Counted from the stretch's first letter, positions 28,972 to 38,981 are shown. The stretch is 64,000 nt of DNA from Tatumella sp. JGM118 (GCF_018257515.1 NZ_JAERJR010000010.1:1-64000); one strand, 5' to 3'. Notes: generated by a model from the sequence alone, not told the origin. Program-made: numbers and translations.

Positions 28972-31900
28972 GACTCCCTCCGTGCGGCATCACGGCGACG
29001 CTGAATAAAACGTTTTCCGCGCTGTGACACGCCGTCGAACCAGAGATAAATCACCGGGGTGGAGAACAATGTCAGCACCTGACTGACGATCAGACCCCCG
29101 ACGATCACCAGCCCCATCGGTTCACGCAGTTCAGACCCGGAGCCCGAGGCCAGCATCAGCGGTAATGCCCCCAGTAATGCGGCCATGGTGGTCATCAGGA
29201 TCGGGCGGAAACGCAGCAGACAGGCCTGGTGAATCGCCTCGCGCGGTGACAGATGCTGTTTATTTTCGGCTTCCAGCGCAAAGTCGATCATCATAATGGC
29301 GTTCTTCTTCACGATACCGATCAGCAATATCACCCCGATAAGGGCGATCAGACTGAACTCCGTGCCGGTCAGCAGTAACGCCAGTAATGCACCTATCGCG
29401 GCCGACGGCAGGGTCGAGAGGATGGTGACCGGGTGGATAAAGCTCTCATAGAGAATGCCTAGCACCAGATACATGGTCAGCAGGGCCGCGAGGATCAGCC
29501 ACAGGGTATTGGCCGTGGCGCTCTTAAACGCCGATGCCTCGCCCTGATACTGCAGCGTGATGGAGGACGGCAGGTTTAACTGCTGAATAATATCCCCGAT
29601 CGCCTGCTGTCCCTGCTCTATCGAGTATCCCTGGTTGAGGTTAAACGAGACCATGACCGCGGGGTACTGGTTAAGACGCATATTCATCAGTGACCCGAGC
29701 CGCTGATGGATCGTCGCAATCGATGTCAGCTTCACCATCCCGCTACGGGTCGTGGTATCGGTGCTGCTGTCCGTAGTGGTGTCTGAACTGCTGCCGGCAG
29801 ACGTGGTGCTGGCGGAGTCGCTGGTGCTGGTCACCGAAGATTTCAGATAGATATCATTCAGCGATTGCGGACTTAGCTGATAATCAGGCGCGACTTCCAG
29901 CACCACCCGGTACTGATTCGCCTGGGTGAAAATGGTCGAGACCAGGCGCTGACCGAAGGCGCTGTACAATGCCGTATCCACATCCGCGGCGGTGATCCCC
30001 AGCCGTGAGGCTTTATCACGGTCCAGATCAACGTACGCAATACGTCCCTGATCCTGCAGGTTGCTGACCACACTGTTAAATTCCGGACGTTTCGCCATCG
30101 CGGCAATCAGTTGCGGCGTCCACTTCACCAGCTGTTCGCTGTCCAGAGAGGCCAGCGTAAACTGGTACTGACTGGGGGTCACCTGGTCATTGACGGTCAG
30201 ATCCTGTGCCTGTTGCATATAGAGGCTGATACCCGGCACCTGACGCGCCGCCTGCTGCAGTTGTTTCACAATCTCATCGCCACTGTCGCTGCGCTCTGAG
30301 AAAGGCTTCAGGTTAATTTGCAGACGACCGCTGTTCAGGCTGGTATTGGTGCCGTCGATACCTATCGTGGAACTCAGCGATGCCACGGACGGGTTTTTCA
30401 GCACAATCGCCGCCAGGGCCTGCTGGCGCTGCGCCATTTCCTGAAAGGAAACATCCTGCGAGGCAATAGTGGTACCTTCAATCAGTCCGGTATCCTGCGG
30501 CGGGAAGAACCCTTTCGGCACCATCACATACAGCAGGGCCGTCAGTGCAAAGGTCGCGACCGCCACCCACAGGGTAATTTTCTGGTGGTTGAGCACCACA
30601 TTCAGTAACCGGTCATAACCACGGATGATACGGTCAAACCCTGCCCCCACCTTGCGGGAAAAACGGGATTGTTTCTCTTCCGGGACATGGCGAAGTAAGT
30701 ACGCACATAACATCGGGGTCAGGGTCAGGGAGACCACCAGCGATACCAGAATAGAAACCGCCAGCGTAATGGCGAACTCCCGGAACAGGCGTCCGACCAC
30801 ATCGCCCATAAACAGCAGCGGGATCAGCACCGCAATCAGCGAGAAGGTCAGCGAGATCAGGGTAAAACCTATCTGCTGCGCGCCTTTCAGGGCCGCCTCC
30901 AGTGGTGACTCCCCCTCCTCCAGACGCCTGGAGATATTCTCGACCATGACGATGGCATCATCGATCACAAAGCCGGTGGCAATGGTCAGCGCCATCAGAG
31001 ACAGATTGTTGAGGCTAAAGTCCAGCAGATACATGACGCCGAAGGTGCCGACCAGTGACAGCGGTACCGCCACACTCGGGATCAGGGTCGCGGACAGATT
31101 GCGCAGGAACAGGAACGTGACCATCACCACCAGCGCTATCGACAGCATCAGCTCAAACTGAACATCGCTGATCGAGGCCCGGATGGTCTGGGTACGGTCG
31201 GAAATCACGTTCAGTTTCACACCGTCCGGCAGGGCTGCCTGCAGCGCCGGGAGCTGCGCTTTAATACTGTCGACCACCTGGATAACGTTCGCACCGGGCT
31301 GACGCTGAACACTGACGATAATCGCCGGCTGGCGGTTGGCCCAGGCTGACTGGAAGCGGTTTTCGGCACCCTGCGTGATGGTGGCGATATCTTTCAGGCG
31401 CAGTGCCGCACCGTTCTGCCAGGTGAGGATCAGATTGCCGTACTCCTGTGGTGTTTTCAGCTGGTCGTTGGCATCGATAGTCACCGAGTGAAACTGGCCG
31501 TCAAAGCCCCCTTTCGAACCATTGACGTTGCTGTTGGTGATCAACGTGTCCACATCAGAAAAGGTCAGGTTATGGGCGGCCAGAGCCTGCGGATTGAGCT
31601 GGATGCGGATGGCCGGCTGGTTTCCGCCGGCCAGCGTCACCAGACCCACGCCGCTGATCTGCGACAGTTTCAGGGCGACACGGGTGTTAATCAGATCCTG
31701 CACGCGGGTCAGTGGCAGGGTGTTGGAGGTTGCCGACAGTGTGATCACCGCCGTATCGGCCGGGTTCACCTTTTTGTAGGTCGGCGGATTCGGCAACCCA
31801 CTGGGTAACAGGCTGTCTGCGGTGTTGATCGCGGCCTGGACTTCCTGCTCGGCCACATCCAGAGCGGTGTCCAGCCCGAAACGCAGAGTGATCACCGAAG

Positions 31901-32162
31901 AGCCGCCGGAGCTTTCAGAGGTCATCTGACTGAGGCCGCTCATCTCGCCCAGATCACGTTCCAGCGGGGCGGTGACAGCGGTGGACATCACTTCCGGGCT
32001 TGCCCCCGGATAGAGCGTGGTGACCTGGATGGTCGGATAATCGACCTGTGGCAACGCAGACACGGACAAAAAGCGGTAAGCAAAAATACCGGAGAGCAGC
32101 AGGCCGATCATCAGTAACAGGGTTGCGACCGGTCGTTGGATAAATAGCCGGGAGGGATTCAT
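28968..32162 (-). CDS. mdtB: RND efflux inner-membrane subunit, MdtB-like, with a Ser/Thr-rich insertion
   Basis: A 1064-residue RND transporter paralogous to its neighbour, corresponding to E. coli MdtB (1040). The helix-relay acidic pair is in [13 protein letters not shown] and the second-half signature is [18 protein letters not shown]. The extra length is due largely to a low-complexity stretch at about residues 774-806 made almost only of Ser, Thr, Asp, Ala and Gly (for example [18 protein letters not shown]), inserted in the second periplasmic domain before [10 protein letters not shown]. The ATG shares one base with the mdtA stop (TAATG), and the 3' end overlaps mdtC. Confidence 0.92.
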   Translation of the reverse strand: MNPSRLFIQRPVATLLLMIGLLLSGIFAYRFLSVSALPQVDYPTIQVTTLYPGASPEVMSTAVTAPLERDLGEMSGLSQMTSESSGGSSVITLRFGLDTALDVAEQEVQAAINTADSLLPSGLPNPPTYKKVNPADTAVITLSATSNTLPLTRVQDLINTRVALKLSQISGVGLVTLAGGNQPAIRIQLNPQALAAHNLTFSDVDTLITNSNVNGSKGGFDGQFHSVTIDANDQLKTPQEYGNLILTWQNGAALRLKDIATITQGAENRFQSAWANRQPAIIVSVQRQPGANVIQVVDSIKAQLPALQAALPDGVKLNVISDRTQTIRASISDVQFELMLSIALVVMVTFLFLRNLSATLIPSVAVPLSLVGTFGVMYLLDFSLNNLSLMALTIATGFVIDDAIVMVENISRRLEEGESPLEAALKGAQQIGFTLISLTFSLIAVLIPLLFMGDVVGRLFREFAITLAVSILVSLVVSLTLTPMLCAYLLRHVPEEKQSRFSRKVGAGFDRIIRGYDRLLNVVLNHQKITLWVAVATFALTALLYVMVPKGFFPPQDTGLIEGTTIASQDVSFQEMAQRQQALAAIVLKNPSVASLSSTIGIDGTNTSLNSGRLQINLKPFSERSDSGDEIVKQLQQAARQVPGISLYMQQAQDLTVNDQVTPSQYQFTLASLDSEQLVKWTPQLIAAMAKRPEFNSVVSNLQDQGRIAYVDLDRDKASRLGITAADVDTALYSAFGQRLVSTIFTQANQYRVVLEVAPDYQLSPQSLNDIYLKSSVTSTSDSASTTSAGSSSDTTTDSSTDTTTRSGMVKLTSIATIHQRLGSLMNMRLNQYPAVMVSFNLNQGYSIEQGQQAIGDIIQQLNLPSSITLQYQGEASAFKSATANTLWLILAALLTMYLVLGILYESFIHPVTILSTLPSAAIGALLALLLTGTEFSLIALIGVILLIGIVKKNAIMMIDFALEAENKQHLSPREAIHQACLLRFRPILMTTMAALLGALPLMLASGSGSELREPMGLVIVGGLIVSQVLTLFSTPVIYLWFDGVSQRGKRFIQRRRDAARRES

Positions 32163-33406
32163 TAATTCTTCGCCTGTGAACGCTCTTTGTCTGAAGCAGT
32201 CCCGGCCGCCGCCCGGGTTTCACTGCTATCCACGACCGATACTTTCGCGCCGGTGGTCAGTCTGTCGATCCCTTCCGTGACCAGCCTGTCACCCGGTTTA
32301 ACGCCGCTGAGGATCACCTGCTGATCACTGCCATAGGCAGGACCGGTGGTTACGCTGCGGCGGGTCACCGTATCGTCGGCATTGATCACAAACACAAAGC
32401 TGCCATCACTGCTGAGCTGTAAGGCCTGTGCCGGGATCACCGTGGCATTGTTCAGTACTTCGGTCTGCAGACGCAGGTTAACAAACTGGTTAGCAAACAA
32501 CGCTTCATCGGTATTCGGGAACATCGCTTTCAGTTCCACGCTGCCGGTACTGGTATCAATTTCATTGCTCATAAACCGCACGGTCCCCTGAGCGAGCGCG
32601 GTGCTGTCGTTCTGATCAAACGCCGTGGCAGGCAAGGCCTCGCCGTGATGCAGCGTTTTAACCAGTTGCGGGATATTACTCTGCGGTACGCTGAAGGTCA
32701 CGGCGGCAGGCTGCATCTGCGTTATCGTGACCAGTGAGGTGCTGGAGGCGGTCACCATATTCCCCGGGTCGACCAGACGCAGGCCGACACGACCACTCAC
32801 CGGCGCGGTGATGCGCGAGTAACCGATATTGATTTTTGCACTGTTAATCTGGGCCTGATCTTCCTGAACCGCGCCGCTGTACTGCCCTACCGTCGCCATC
32901 TGACTTTCCAGATCCTGGCGTGACAGCGAGTCCTCCGCATAAAGCTTACGGTAACGGGCGAGGGTCAGCCTGGCGCTGGTCAGCAGGGCTTTGTTCTGGG
33001 CAAGTGCCCCTTCATACTGCTGCAGTGTGGCCTGATACGTCCGGTCATCGATCTGTGCCAGCAACTGCCCTGCGGTGACTTTCTGACCTTCGGTGAAATA
33101 CACTTTATCCAGCTGCCCGTCGACACGACTGGTGACGGTCACGCTGGCATTAGGCACCACCGTCCCGGGAGAACTCAGATAAACAGGGACGTTCGCCTGC
33201 GTTGCGCTGCCGGCATGCACCAGCGTGCCGCCGCTACCGGCCTGCATTCCCATGCGATGACCGCCAGGACCTGGCATACCGCCGCCAGCGCCGTGACCGG
33301 AAAACCAGACCCGCCAGATAACCCCGGCAATAATCAAACAGAAAACGCCTGCCAGAAGCCATCTCAGCCAGTGATATCGAACGGTTTTTTCAGTGTTATT
33401 TGTCAT
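32162..33406 (-). CDS. mdtA: RND efflux periplasmic adaptor, MdtA-like
   Basis: The membrane-fusion protein that joins the MdtB/MdtC pump to the outer-membrane channel. It has 414 residues (E. coli MdtA 415): a single N-terminal anchor helix (about 13-30, [20 protein letters not shown]), a Gly/Met-rich linker ([19 protein letters not shown]), the lipoyl halves ([20 protein letters not shown] and [19 protein letters not shown]), a coiled-coil hairpin between them, and a C-terminal beta-barrel. It is the first gene of the four-gene operon; the promoter should lie in 33407-33660. No BaeSR-type two-component genes are nearby. Confidence 0.94.
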   Translation of the reverse strand: MTNNTEKTVRYHWLRWLLAGVFCLIIAGVIWRVWFSGHGAGGGMPGPGGHRMGMQAGSGGTLVHAGSATQANVPVYLSSPGTVVPNASVTVTSRVDGQLDKVYFTEGQKVTAGQLLAQIDDRTYQATLQQYEGALAQNKALLTSARLTLARYRKLYAEDSLSRQDLESQMATVGQYSGAVQEDQAQINSAKINIGYSRITAPVSGRVGLRLVDPGNMVTASSTSLVTITQMQPAAVTFSVPQSNIPQLVKTLHHGEALPATAFDQNDSTALAQGTVRFMSNEIDTSTGSVELKAMFPNTDEALFANQFVNLRLQTEVLNNATVIPAQALQLSSDGSFVFVINADDTVTRRSVTTGPAYGSDQQVILSGVKPGDRLVTEGIDRLTTGAKVSVVDSSETRAAAGTASDKERSQAKN

Positions 33407-33660
33407 CAGATTCTGTGGTTATCAGAGAAATCGGGCACAGCAGATAGTCGTATCTTTGTGCAGCGGAATTTATATAACTTGCTCTATTATTGACAACAGT
33501 GGCGACATATTTCCACCGTCAAAGCGTAAGGTTTTCGTTAAAAAGTGTCGACAGCCGCAAGACGGCCGGGGATAGCGGCGATAAAAACGGGATGAATTTT
33601 CAGTGTGTTGGGCAGCCGTCCCCCTGCACCGTGGGCGGTACAGAGGGGGTGAGTGCAAAT

Positions 33661-35394
33661 TCAGGGGGTCGTTTCAGGCGTGTTGGTGCTGTACAACGCA
33701 TCCGGCGCAACATTCAGATATTTAAGCACCGGGCCGATGATATTCCCGAAAATCGGTGAGGCCACCGATCCCCCGAAGTGAGCCCCTGCGGTCGGGTGGT
33801 TGATCATGATCACCAGTGCCACCACCGGATGGCTGGCCGGTGCGACGCCGGCGGTATAGTTAATATACCCGCCGTCATATTTACCGTTAGACCCCATTTT
33901 TTCTGCCGTACCGGTCTTAATCGCCAGCCGGTAGCCGGGAACCGCGGCCCGGACACCGGAACCGCCGGGCAGGGCGTCACTTTCCATCATATGGACGACA
34001 CTGCGAACCACATCCTCATCGGCGACCCGGTTACCTTCTACCGGGGGCGTCACTTTGGTGATAGACAGCGGACGATAGATGCCAAACGAGCCGAGGGTCG
34101 CATATTCACGCGCCATCTGCAGCGGTGTCACACGCAGGCCATAGCCGAAGGAAAAGGTAGCACGTTCGATATCCGCCCAGCGCTGACGATGCAGCGGAAA
34201 ATACCCGGTACTTTCGCCGGTCAGCCCCAGGTCGGTTGGCCGCCCCAGACCGAAGGAGCGGTAAGTATTTACCAACACGTCAGCCGGCATCGCCAGGGCA
34301 ATATGTGAAACCCCGATATCACTCGATTTCTGCAGGATCCCGGTCATGGTCAGACGGGGCCAGTGGCCGACATCGCGGATCAGGTGTCCGTTAACCACAT
34401 ACGGGGTGGTATCGATCACCGAGTCCGGACGGACCAGATGGCGCTGTAACCCTTCCATCACCACCAGCGGTTTAACGGTAGAGCCGGGTTCGAAGCTGTC
34501 GTTAATCGCCACGTTACGCATCTGTACCGGAGTGGCCCCGTCGTAGTTATTCGGGTTATAGGATGGATAGGAGGCCATTCCCAGTACTTCGCCGGTATCG
34601 ACTCTGACCATGACGGCGGCACCGGAGTCGGCTTTGTTCAGCAAGACCCCGTCCCGCAGCTTGCTGTACATGGTGTACTGGATAAATTTATCGATACTCA
34701 GCTGCACGTTCGGTGGCTGAGACGGCGGCTGGTAACTGATCATCGAAATGATATTACCGTGACGATCCTGACGGTATTTCTCTTTACCCGGTTCGCCTTG
34801 CAGGATCTTATCGAAACTTTTCTCAATGCCGTTAAGACCGCCGTTATCTGCCCCGACAATCCCAATCAGGGGTGCCGCGGCATCGCCCATCGGGTAGAAA
34901 CGGCTGTCATCATAGACAGAGGTGATCCCCGTCAGGTGCAGCTGAGAAATATCTTTGGCGATACCCAGCTCAACTTTACGCCCCAGATAAAGGAAGCGTT
35001 TTTTCGGGTTTGCGGTAATTTCGGCCGCCAGTTCCTCCGGGCGCATACTCAGCGCAGAGGCCAGATAGTTCCATTTGGCCCCATAGAAATCAGGATTGGC
35101 TTCGAGCACTTTCAGCGGATCGGCAATAATGTCACGGGACGGAACGCTCAGGGCCAGGGTATCGCCGTTGCGATCCAGCAGGGTGCCGCGGTTGGTCGGC
35201 AGGATCACGGTACGCAGTGAACGCTGGTCCGCTTCGCGCTCCAGCATAGGATGGTCAAGCAGTTGTAAATCCCCGACCCGCAACAGCAGAAAAGCCAGAC
35301 AACTCACGACACCGAGGCACACCAGGCGAAATCGGAAAGGGTTAAAGTTTTTGTTGATCTGGTCTTTACCCAGCATCTTTTTTATCCGGGGCAT
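33661..35394 (-). CDS. Peptidoglycan D,D-transpeptidase, FtsI (PBP3) paralogue
   Basis: A class B penicillin-binding protein of 577 residues, strongly similar to E. coli FtsI (588) along its whole length. It has an N-terminal anchor (about 22-40), a PBP dimer/pedestal domain and a transpeptidase domain with SxxK Ser305-Thr-Val-Lys308 and KTG Lys493-Thr-Gly495. The second motif reads Ser357-Ser-Asp359 where FtsI has SSN. The canonical ftsI lies in the mra/dcw cluster, not beside galR, so this is a second copy. Salmonella has such a paralogue (PBP3SAL), which works in septation at acidic pH. A similar conditional division role is inference. It is a single gene with its own upstream region. Confidence 0.9.
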   Translation of the reverse strand: MPRIKKMLGKDQINKNFNPFRFRLVCLGVVSCLAFLLLRVGDLQLLDHPMLEREADQRSLRTVILPTNRGTLLDRNGDTLALSVPSRDIIADPLKVLEANPDFYGAKWNYLASALSMRPEELAAEITANPKKRFLYLGRKVELGIAKDISQLHLTGITSVYDDSRFYPMGDAAAPLIGIVGADNGGLNGIEKSFDKILQGEPGKEKYRQDRHGNIISMISYQPPSQPPNVQLSIDKFIQYTMYSKLRDGVLLNKADSGAAVMVRVDTGEVLGMASYPSYNPNNYDGATPVQMRNVAINDSFEPGSTVKPLVVMEGLQRHLVRPDSVIDTTPYVVNGHLIRDVGHWPRLTMTGILQKSSDIGVSHIALAMPADVLVNTYRSFGLGRPTDLGLTGESTGYFPLHRQRWADIERATFSFGYGLRVTPLQMAREYATLGSFGIYRPLSITKVTPPVEGNRVADEDVVRSVVHMMESDALPGGSGVRAAVPGYRLAIKTGTAEKMGSNGKYDGGYINYTAGVAPASHPVVALVIMINHPTAGAHFGGSVASPIFGNIIGPVLKYLNVAPDALYSTNTPETTP

Positions 35395-35574
35395 AACAAT
35401 CCGCTGAATTAATAAAATAAGTCAATCTGACGCTGTTTTATAATGAATTTACCCGCAGGATCACAGCTAAAGTGTGTATCAGTTGGTAATAGTCCGTTAT
35501 CACAGAACAGTGATAGCATATCAGGCGGCCGGGAAAAATGGGAATCAGCGGTAAAAAAAAGGGATATTCCTGGT

Positions 35575-35647
35575 AAAAAAAAACCTGCGCTTCAGCGCAG
35601 GCTGGTGTAATCAAAAACTTTGATGTTCACCCATCAATACCTCTGGG
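35575..35647 (-). ncRNA. omrB: OmrA/OmrB-family small regulatory RNA
   Basis: On the minus strand, transcription predicted from 35647 gives CCCAGAGGTATTGATGGGTG, the conserved 5' seed of E. coli OmrA and OmrB. The 3' part reads ATTACACCAGCCTGCGC, a TGAA loop and GCGCAGG followed by nine T, which is the Omr terminator and is closest to what I recall of OmrB. The length is about 73 nt (E. coli 82-88). E. coli carries omrA and omrB in tandem between aas and galR; here one intact copy lies in the equivalent place upstream of galR. Omr RNAs are OmpR-activated, Hfq-dependent repressors of outer-membrane protein, curli and ompR mRNAs. Confidence 0.93.
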
Positions 35648-35654
35648 ACAATCA

Positions 35655-35722
35655 ATTTACCAGGTAAGTATCCTCAGCCACCACCAGATAAACGCAACTA
35701 TTCTCCGCAAAATGTAAGCAGC
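35655..35722 (-). promoter_or_regulatory. Predicted omr promoter with possible OmpR site
   Basis: On the minus strand TAAATT ends 7 nt before the predicted CCC start of the sRNA and serves as a -10 element. No good -35 is present at the correct distance, which is usual for activated promoters. Further upstream, about -60 to -75, GCTTACATTTTGC resembles half of an OmpR-binding element (TTTAC-TTTTTG type). The match is partial and judged by eye. Confidence 0.5.
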
Positions 35723-35823
35723 TATTTAAAAGTAAACCCGCCGAAATAACACGGCTGTCAACGTTTTCCACCACCCGACCGCAAAAAAAACCGTCAGCGG
35801 GTGTAATTTTGCCGATATCGGAG

Positions 35824-35853
35824 CGCGGACAGCTCTGCGGCTTGCAGTCCGCG
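35824..35853 (+). promoter_or_regulatory. Hairpin and possible operator half-site upstream of galR
   Basis: CGCGGAC (35824-35830) pairs with GTCCGCG (35847-35853), with an inner AGC/GCT pairing, 54 nt before the galR ATG; if transcribed it would form a stable 5'-UTR hairpin. Just upstream, GTGTAA at 35801-35806 matches one half of the GalR operator (GTGTAA-NCGN-TTACAC), but the other half is not recognisable. The galR promoter itself was not identified. Confidence 0.4.
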
Positions 35854-35906
35854 GCGTTTTCCGTAACACTTCCTCGATATGCCACTCTCCCCCCGGACTC
35901 AACTTA

Positions 35907-36917
35907 ATGGCTACCATAAAGGATGTTGCCAGACTTGCCGGTGTTTCAGTCGCGACTGTCTCCCGGGTTTTAAACCATTCTCCGAAAGCCAGTGATGCCT
36001 CACGTCAGGCCGTCCGTGCGGCGATGCAGCAACTGCACTATCAGCCGAATGCCAATGCCCGCGCGCTGGCTCAGCAGACTACCGCAACCATCGGGCTTAT
36101 CGTCGCCGACGTGGCTGACCCGTTCTTCGGGGCCATGGTGAAAGCCGTCGATGAAGTTGCCAGCCAGACCAGTAACTTTTTGCTGATCGGTAACGGTTAT
36201 CATAATGAGCAGCAGGAGCGGCTGGCGATACAGCAACTGATCCGCCACCAGTGTGAAGCGCTGGTACTGCATGTGAAGAAGATACCGGACGATGAACTGG
36301 CCGGATTAATGCGCCAAATCCCGGGCATTGTACTGATCAACCGTACCTTGCCGGGGTTTGAATCACGTTGCATAGCCCTGGATGATAACTACGGTAGCTG
36401 GCTGGCGACCCGCCATCTGATCCAGCAGGGCCACGAAAATATTGCGTTTATCTGCTCTGATCATGCGATTTCGGATGCCGGTGACCGGCTGGCAGGGTAT
36501 TACCGGGCACTGAATGACCACCGGATCCCGCAGAATCCGCAACTGGTTGCCTTTGGTGAGCCGGATGAAACCGGAGGTGAAAAAGCCATGATTAGCCTGC
36601 TGGCACAGGGAAAAACCTTCAGTGCGGTCGCCTGTTATAACGACTCAATGGCCGCCGGCGCGCTGGCGGCGCTGAACGATAACAGTATTCCGGTGCCGCA
36701 ACAGATGTCGCTGATTGGCTTTGATGATGTGCTGGTCAGCCGGTATGTGCGGCCACGGCTGACCACTATCCGCTACCCCGTCGTGACGATGGCGCAACAG
36801 GCTGCCCGTCTGGCGCTGGCGCTGTCCAAAAATCAGCCTCTGCCGACGGTGACACACCTGTTCCATCCGACACTGGTGATCCGTCACTCCGTCGCGCAGT
36901 ACAACGAGCCGGGCTGA
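35907..36917 (+). CDS. galR: HTH-type transcriptional repressor GalR
   Basis: GalR is a LacI-family repressor (336 residues; E. coli 343) that senses D-galactose and controls the gal regulon. The N-terminal helix-turn-helix reads IKDVARLAGVSVATVSRVLN, followed by the hinge helix NANARALAQQ and a periplasmic-binding-protein-like sensor domain (LIVADVADPFFGAMVKAV ... SLIGFDDVLVSRYVRPRLTT). It is monocistronic and convergent with lysA (19-bp gap). It lacks the last few residues of the E. coli protein, which is not expected to matter. Confidence 0.96.
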   Translation: MATIKDVARLAGVSVATVSRVLNHSPKASDASRQAVRAAMQQLHYQPNANARALAQQTTATIGLIVADVADPFFGAMVKAVDEVASQTSNFLLIGNGYHNEQQERLAIQQLIRHQCEALVLHVKKIPDDELAGLMRQIPGIVLINRTLPGFESRCIALDDNYGSWLATRHLIQQGHENIAFICSDHAISDAGDRLAGYYRALNDHRIPQNPQLVAFGEPDETGGEKAMISLLAQGKTFSAVACYNDSMAAGALAALNDNSIPVPQQMSLIGFDDVLVSRYVRPRLTTIRYPVVTMAQQAARLALALSKNQPLPTVTHLFHPTLVIRHSVAQYNEPG

Positions 36918-36936
36918 GGCGCCCGGCAACGGTGAG

Positions 36937-38202
36937 TTATTCGCCGGTGTCCAGTTCTAACGCCAGCAATTCCCCGATGGTCTGGGCGCGACGAATTTCA
37001 CGCACCTGCCCGTCTTCAAACATCACTTCAGGGATCAGCGGTCGGCTGTTATAACCGGAAGACATCGACGCCCCGTAGGCACCGGTGTCATGAAACACCA
37101 GATAATCCCCGACCCGCGCGGCGGGCAGTGCCCGGGGGGCGATGGTCCCGCCCTCAAGCTGGGTAAACACATCCCCGGACTCGCACAGCGGACCGGCGAC
37201 CACGGTATCCTGCAACGTCCCCGTGTCCGCAGCAGAGTTATCTGCCGGCATCACCGAGATTTCATGGTAACTGCCGTACATGGCTGGCCGCATCAGATCA
37301 CTGAATCCGGCATCGACCAGTACAAAATGCCGGCTGCCCATCGGTTTTACCGCCCGCACCTGGCTGACCAGTACCCCGGATTGCGCCACCAGGAACCGGC
37401 CCGGCTCAATTTCCAGTTTGACCGGGTGACCGAGATGGCTGGCAATACGCTGACGCGCAGCATTCCACAGACTGAAATAGTGGCGGGTATCGATTTCGTC
37501 TTCACCGTAACGGTAAGGGACCGAGAGCCCGCCGCCGGCAGAAATCGCCGGGATATCCGCCCCGCTTTCGATGACCTGGCCGACCATCGCATCACAGACC
37601 TGCTGCAGATGCTGATAATCCACTCCGGAACCGATATGCATATGCAGTCCGGCGAGGGTTAATCCGTGGTCACGGATCACCTGCAACGCTTCACCCAGTT
37701 GCTGATACCAGATGCCATGTTTACTGTTTTCCCCGCCGGTATTGGTCTTCTGGCTGTGCCCGTGGCCAAAGCCCGGGTTGATACGCAGCCAGACACGGTG
37801 CCCGGGCGATACCGCCGCCAGCTGATGCAGCATATCAACCGACCCGGCATTGACCGCGATCTTCAGTTCTGCCACCCGCTGCAGTACGCTGTTATCCAGC
37901 AGATCGGCGGTGAATACAATATCGTCGCCTTCCGGCTGATAGCCTGCCACCAGTGCCCTTTCGATTTCGCCCAGCGATACCGAATCCACTTTCACACCCG
38001 CCGAACGCATCAGCCGCAGAATATGAATATTAGAACAGGCTTTCTGGGCAAAGCGGATAACATCGAAATCGCGTAGTTTCTCGATCTGCTGCAGGATGAC
38101 ACTGGCATCATAAGCCCAGAAAGGCCCCGGGTATTGCTGTGCCAGCGGCAGCAGATTGTTTTGATTTAAGGCGGTTTCGGTGGTGGCTAACGGGCGCGGC
38201 AT
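36937..38202 (-). CDS. lysA: Diaminopimelate decarboxylase LysA
   Basis: LysA decarboxylates meso-diaminopimelate to L-lysine, the last step of lysine synthesis. It is a PLP fold-type III enzyme of 421 residues (E. coli 420), with the PLP-lysine region RFAQKACSNIHILRLMR, the PLP phosphate site SAGGGLSVPY and the C-terminal active-site block CESGDVFTQLEGG. The ATG at 38202 (MPRPLATTE) was chosen because GGAGAG lies upstream and it matches the family length; the frame stays open 13 codons further. It is divergent from lysR, but a foreign gene lies between them. Regulation by LysR is expected. Confidence 0.96.
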   Translation of the reverse strand: MPRPLATTETALNQNNLLPLAQQYPGPFWAYDASVILQQIEKLRDFDVIRFAQKACSNIHILRLMRSAGVKVDSVSLGEIERALVAGYQPEGDDIVFTADLLDNSVLQRVAELKIAVNAGSVDMLHQLAAVSPGHRVWLRINPGFGHGHSQKTNTGGENSKHGIWYQQLGEALQVIRDHGLTLAGLHMHIGSGVDYQHLQQVCDAMVGQVIESGADIPAISAGGGLSVPYRYGEDEIDTRHYFSLWNAARQRIASHLGHPVKLEIEPGRFLVAQSGVLVSQVRAVKPMGSRHFVLVDAGFSDLMRPAMYGSYHEISVMPADNSAADTGTLQDTVVAGPLCESGDVFTQLEGGTIAPRALPAARVGDYLVFHDTGAYGASMSSGYNSRPLIPEVMFEDGQVREIRRAQTIGELLALELDTGE

Positions 38203-38492
38203 AATTTCATCTCTCCTGTTCGGTAGCCTCCAGTAAGCCACAGACCAGCCATATTGAAAAATATCAATTTATCGTTAATCTATTCATTACTGATATGCTT
38301 TTACTGAGATAACGGCCATCGCCACGCCAGTCGGCACAGGTTGCCACTTAATAGTGATGAACAGCGATGGCGAAGAGAGCGGCAGACGGAACCATCCGCC
38401 ATGCTCACACATTTGGCGGTTATCGATTACGCTGTAAGTCTAAGGACCGCCATTTTTCGCGGTTACCGCCCCCCCGGATCGGAGAGAAATGT

Positions 38493-38981
38493 ATGAAGAA
38501 AGCACTGCTTCTGGCCGCAGGTTTGTTCTGTTCAGCCAGCACACTGGCCGCCGCCAGTCAGCCTTTTCCGCCGCCCTCTGACACTCAGCCGGTCAGAAAC
38601 CTGGCACAGGAAAACCGCAACCTGCAACTGGTCTATCACTTTTATGATCAGTTCTTTAATGACCATAATCTCAGCGCCGCCGACAGAGACCTCTCTGCCG
38701 GCTATAAACAGCATAATCCTCATGTTCCAGATGGCCGCGCGCCTTTTGTGAAATACTTTGCCGGCTATTTTAAAGCGAACCCGCAGGCACACTCCGTGAT
38801 CAGTCAGTACGGCACTTACGGAGACCGCGTATTTCTGCGGGTCCATTCGGTACGTAATCCGGACGATCGCGGACGGGCCATTGTCGATATTTTCCGTGTG
38901 AAAGACGGTAAAATAGTCGAGCACTGGGATTCGGTTCAGGATGTCCCGGCAACCGCCGCCAATGATAATACGATGTTCTGA
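38493..38981 (+). CDS. Exported SnoaL/NTF2-like protein
   Basis: A 162-residue protein with a clear Sec signal peptide (MKKALLLAAGLFCSASTLAAA) and an NTF2-like fold of the SnoaL type (LVYHFYDQFFNDHNLSAADR ... YKQHNPHVPDGRAPFVKYF ... VDIFRVKDGKIVEHWDSVQD). Relatives are often annotated as predicted SnoaL-like aldol-condensation enzymes or polyketide cyclases, but no substrate is known. The ATG at 38493 follows GGAGAG; the frame is open 42 codons further upstream without a signal sequence. It sits between lysA and lysR on the lysR strand, an insertion relative to E. coli, so it may have displaced the shared lysA/lysR control region. Confidence 0.85.
   Translation: MKKALLLAAGLFCSASTLAAASQPFPPPSDTQPVRNLAQENRNLQLVYHFYDQFFNDHNLSAADRDLSAGYKQHNPHVPDGRAPFVKYFAGYFKANPQAHSVISQYGTYGDRVFLRVHSVRNPDDRGRAIVDIFRVKDGKIVEHWDSVQDVPATAANDNTMF

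Noticed and set aside
35652-35885. 77-codon minus-strand frame upstream of galR
   Set aside because: It covers the omr promoter and the galR upstream region, has no ribosome site and no domain.
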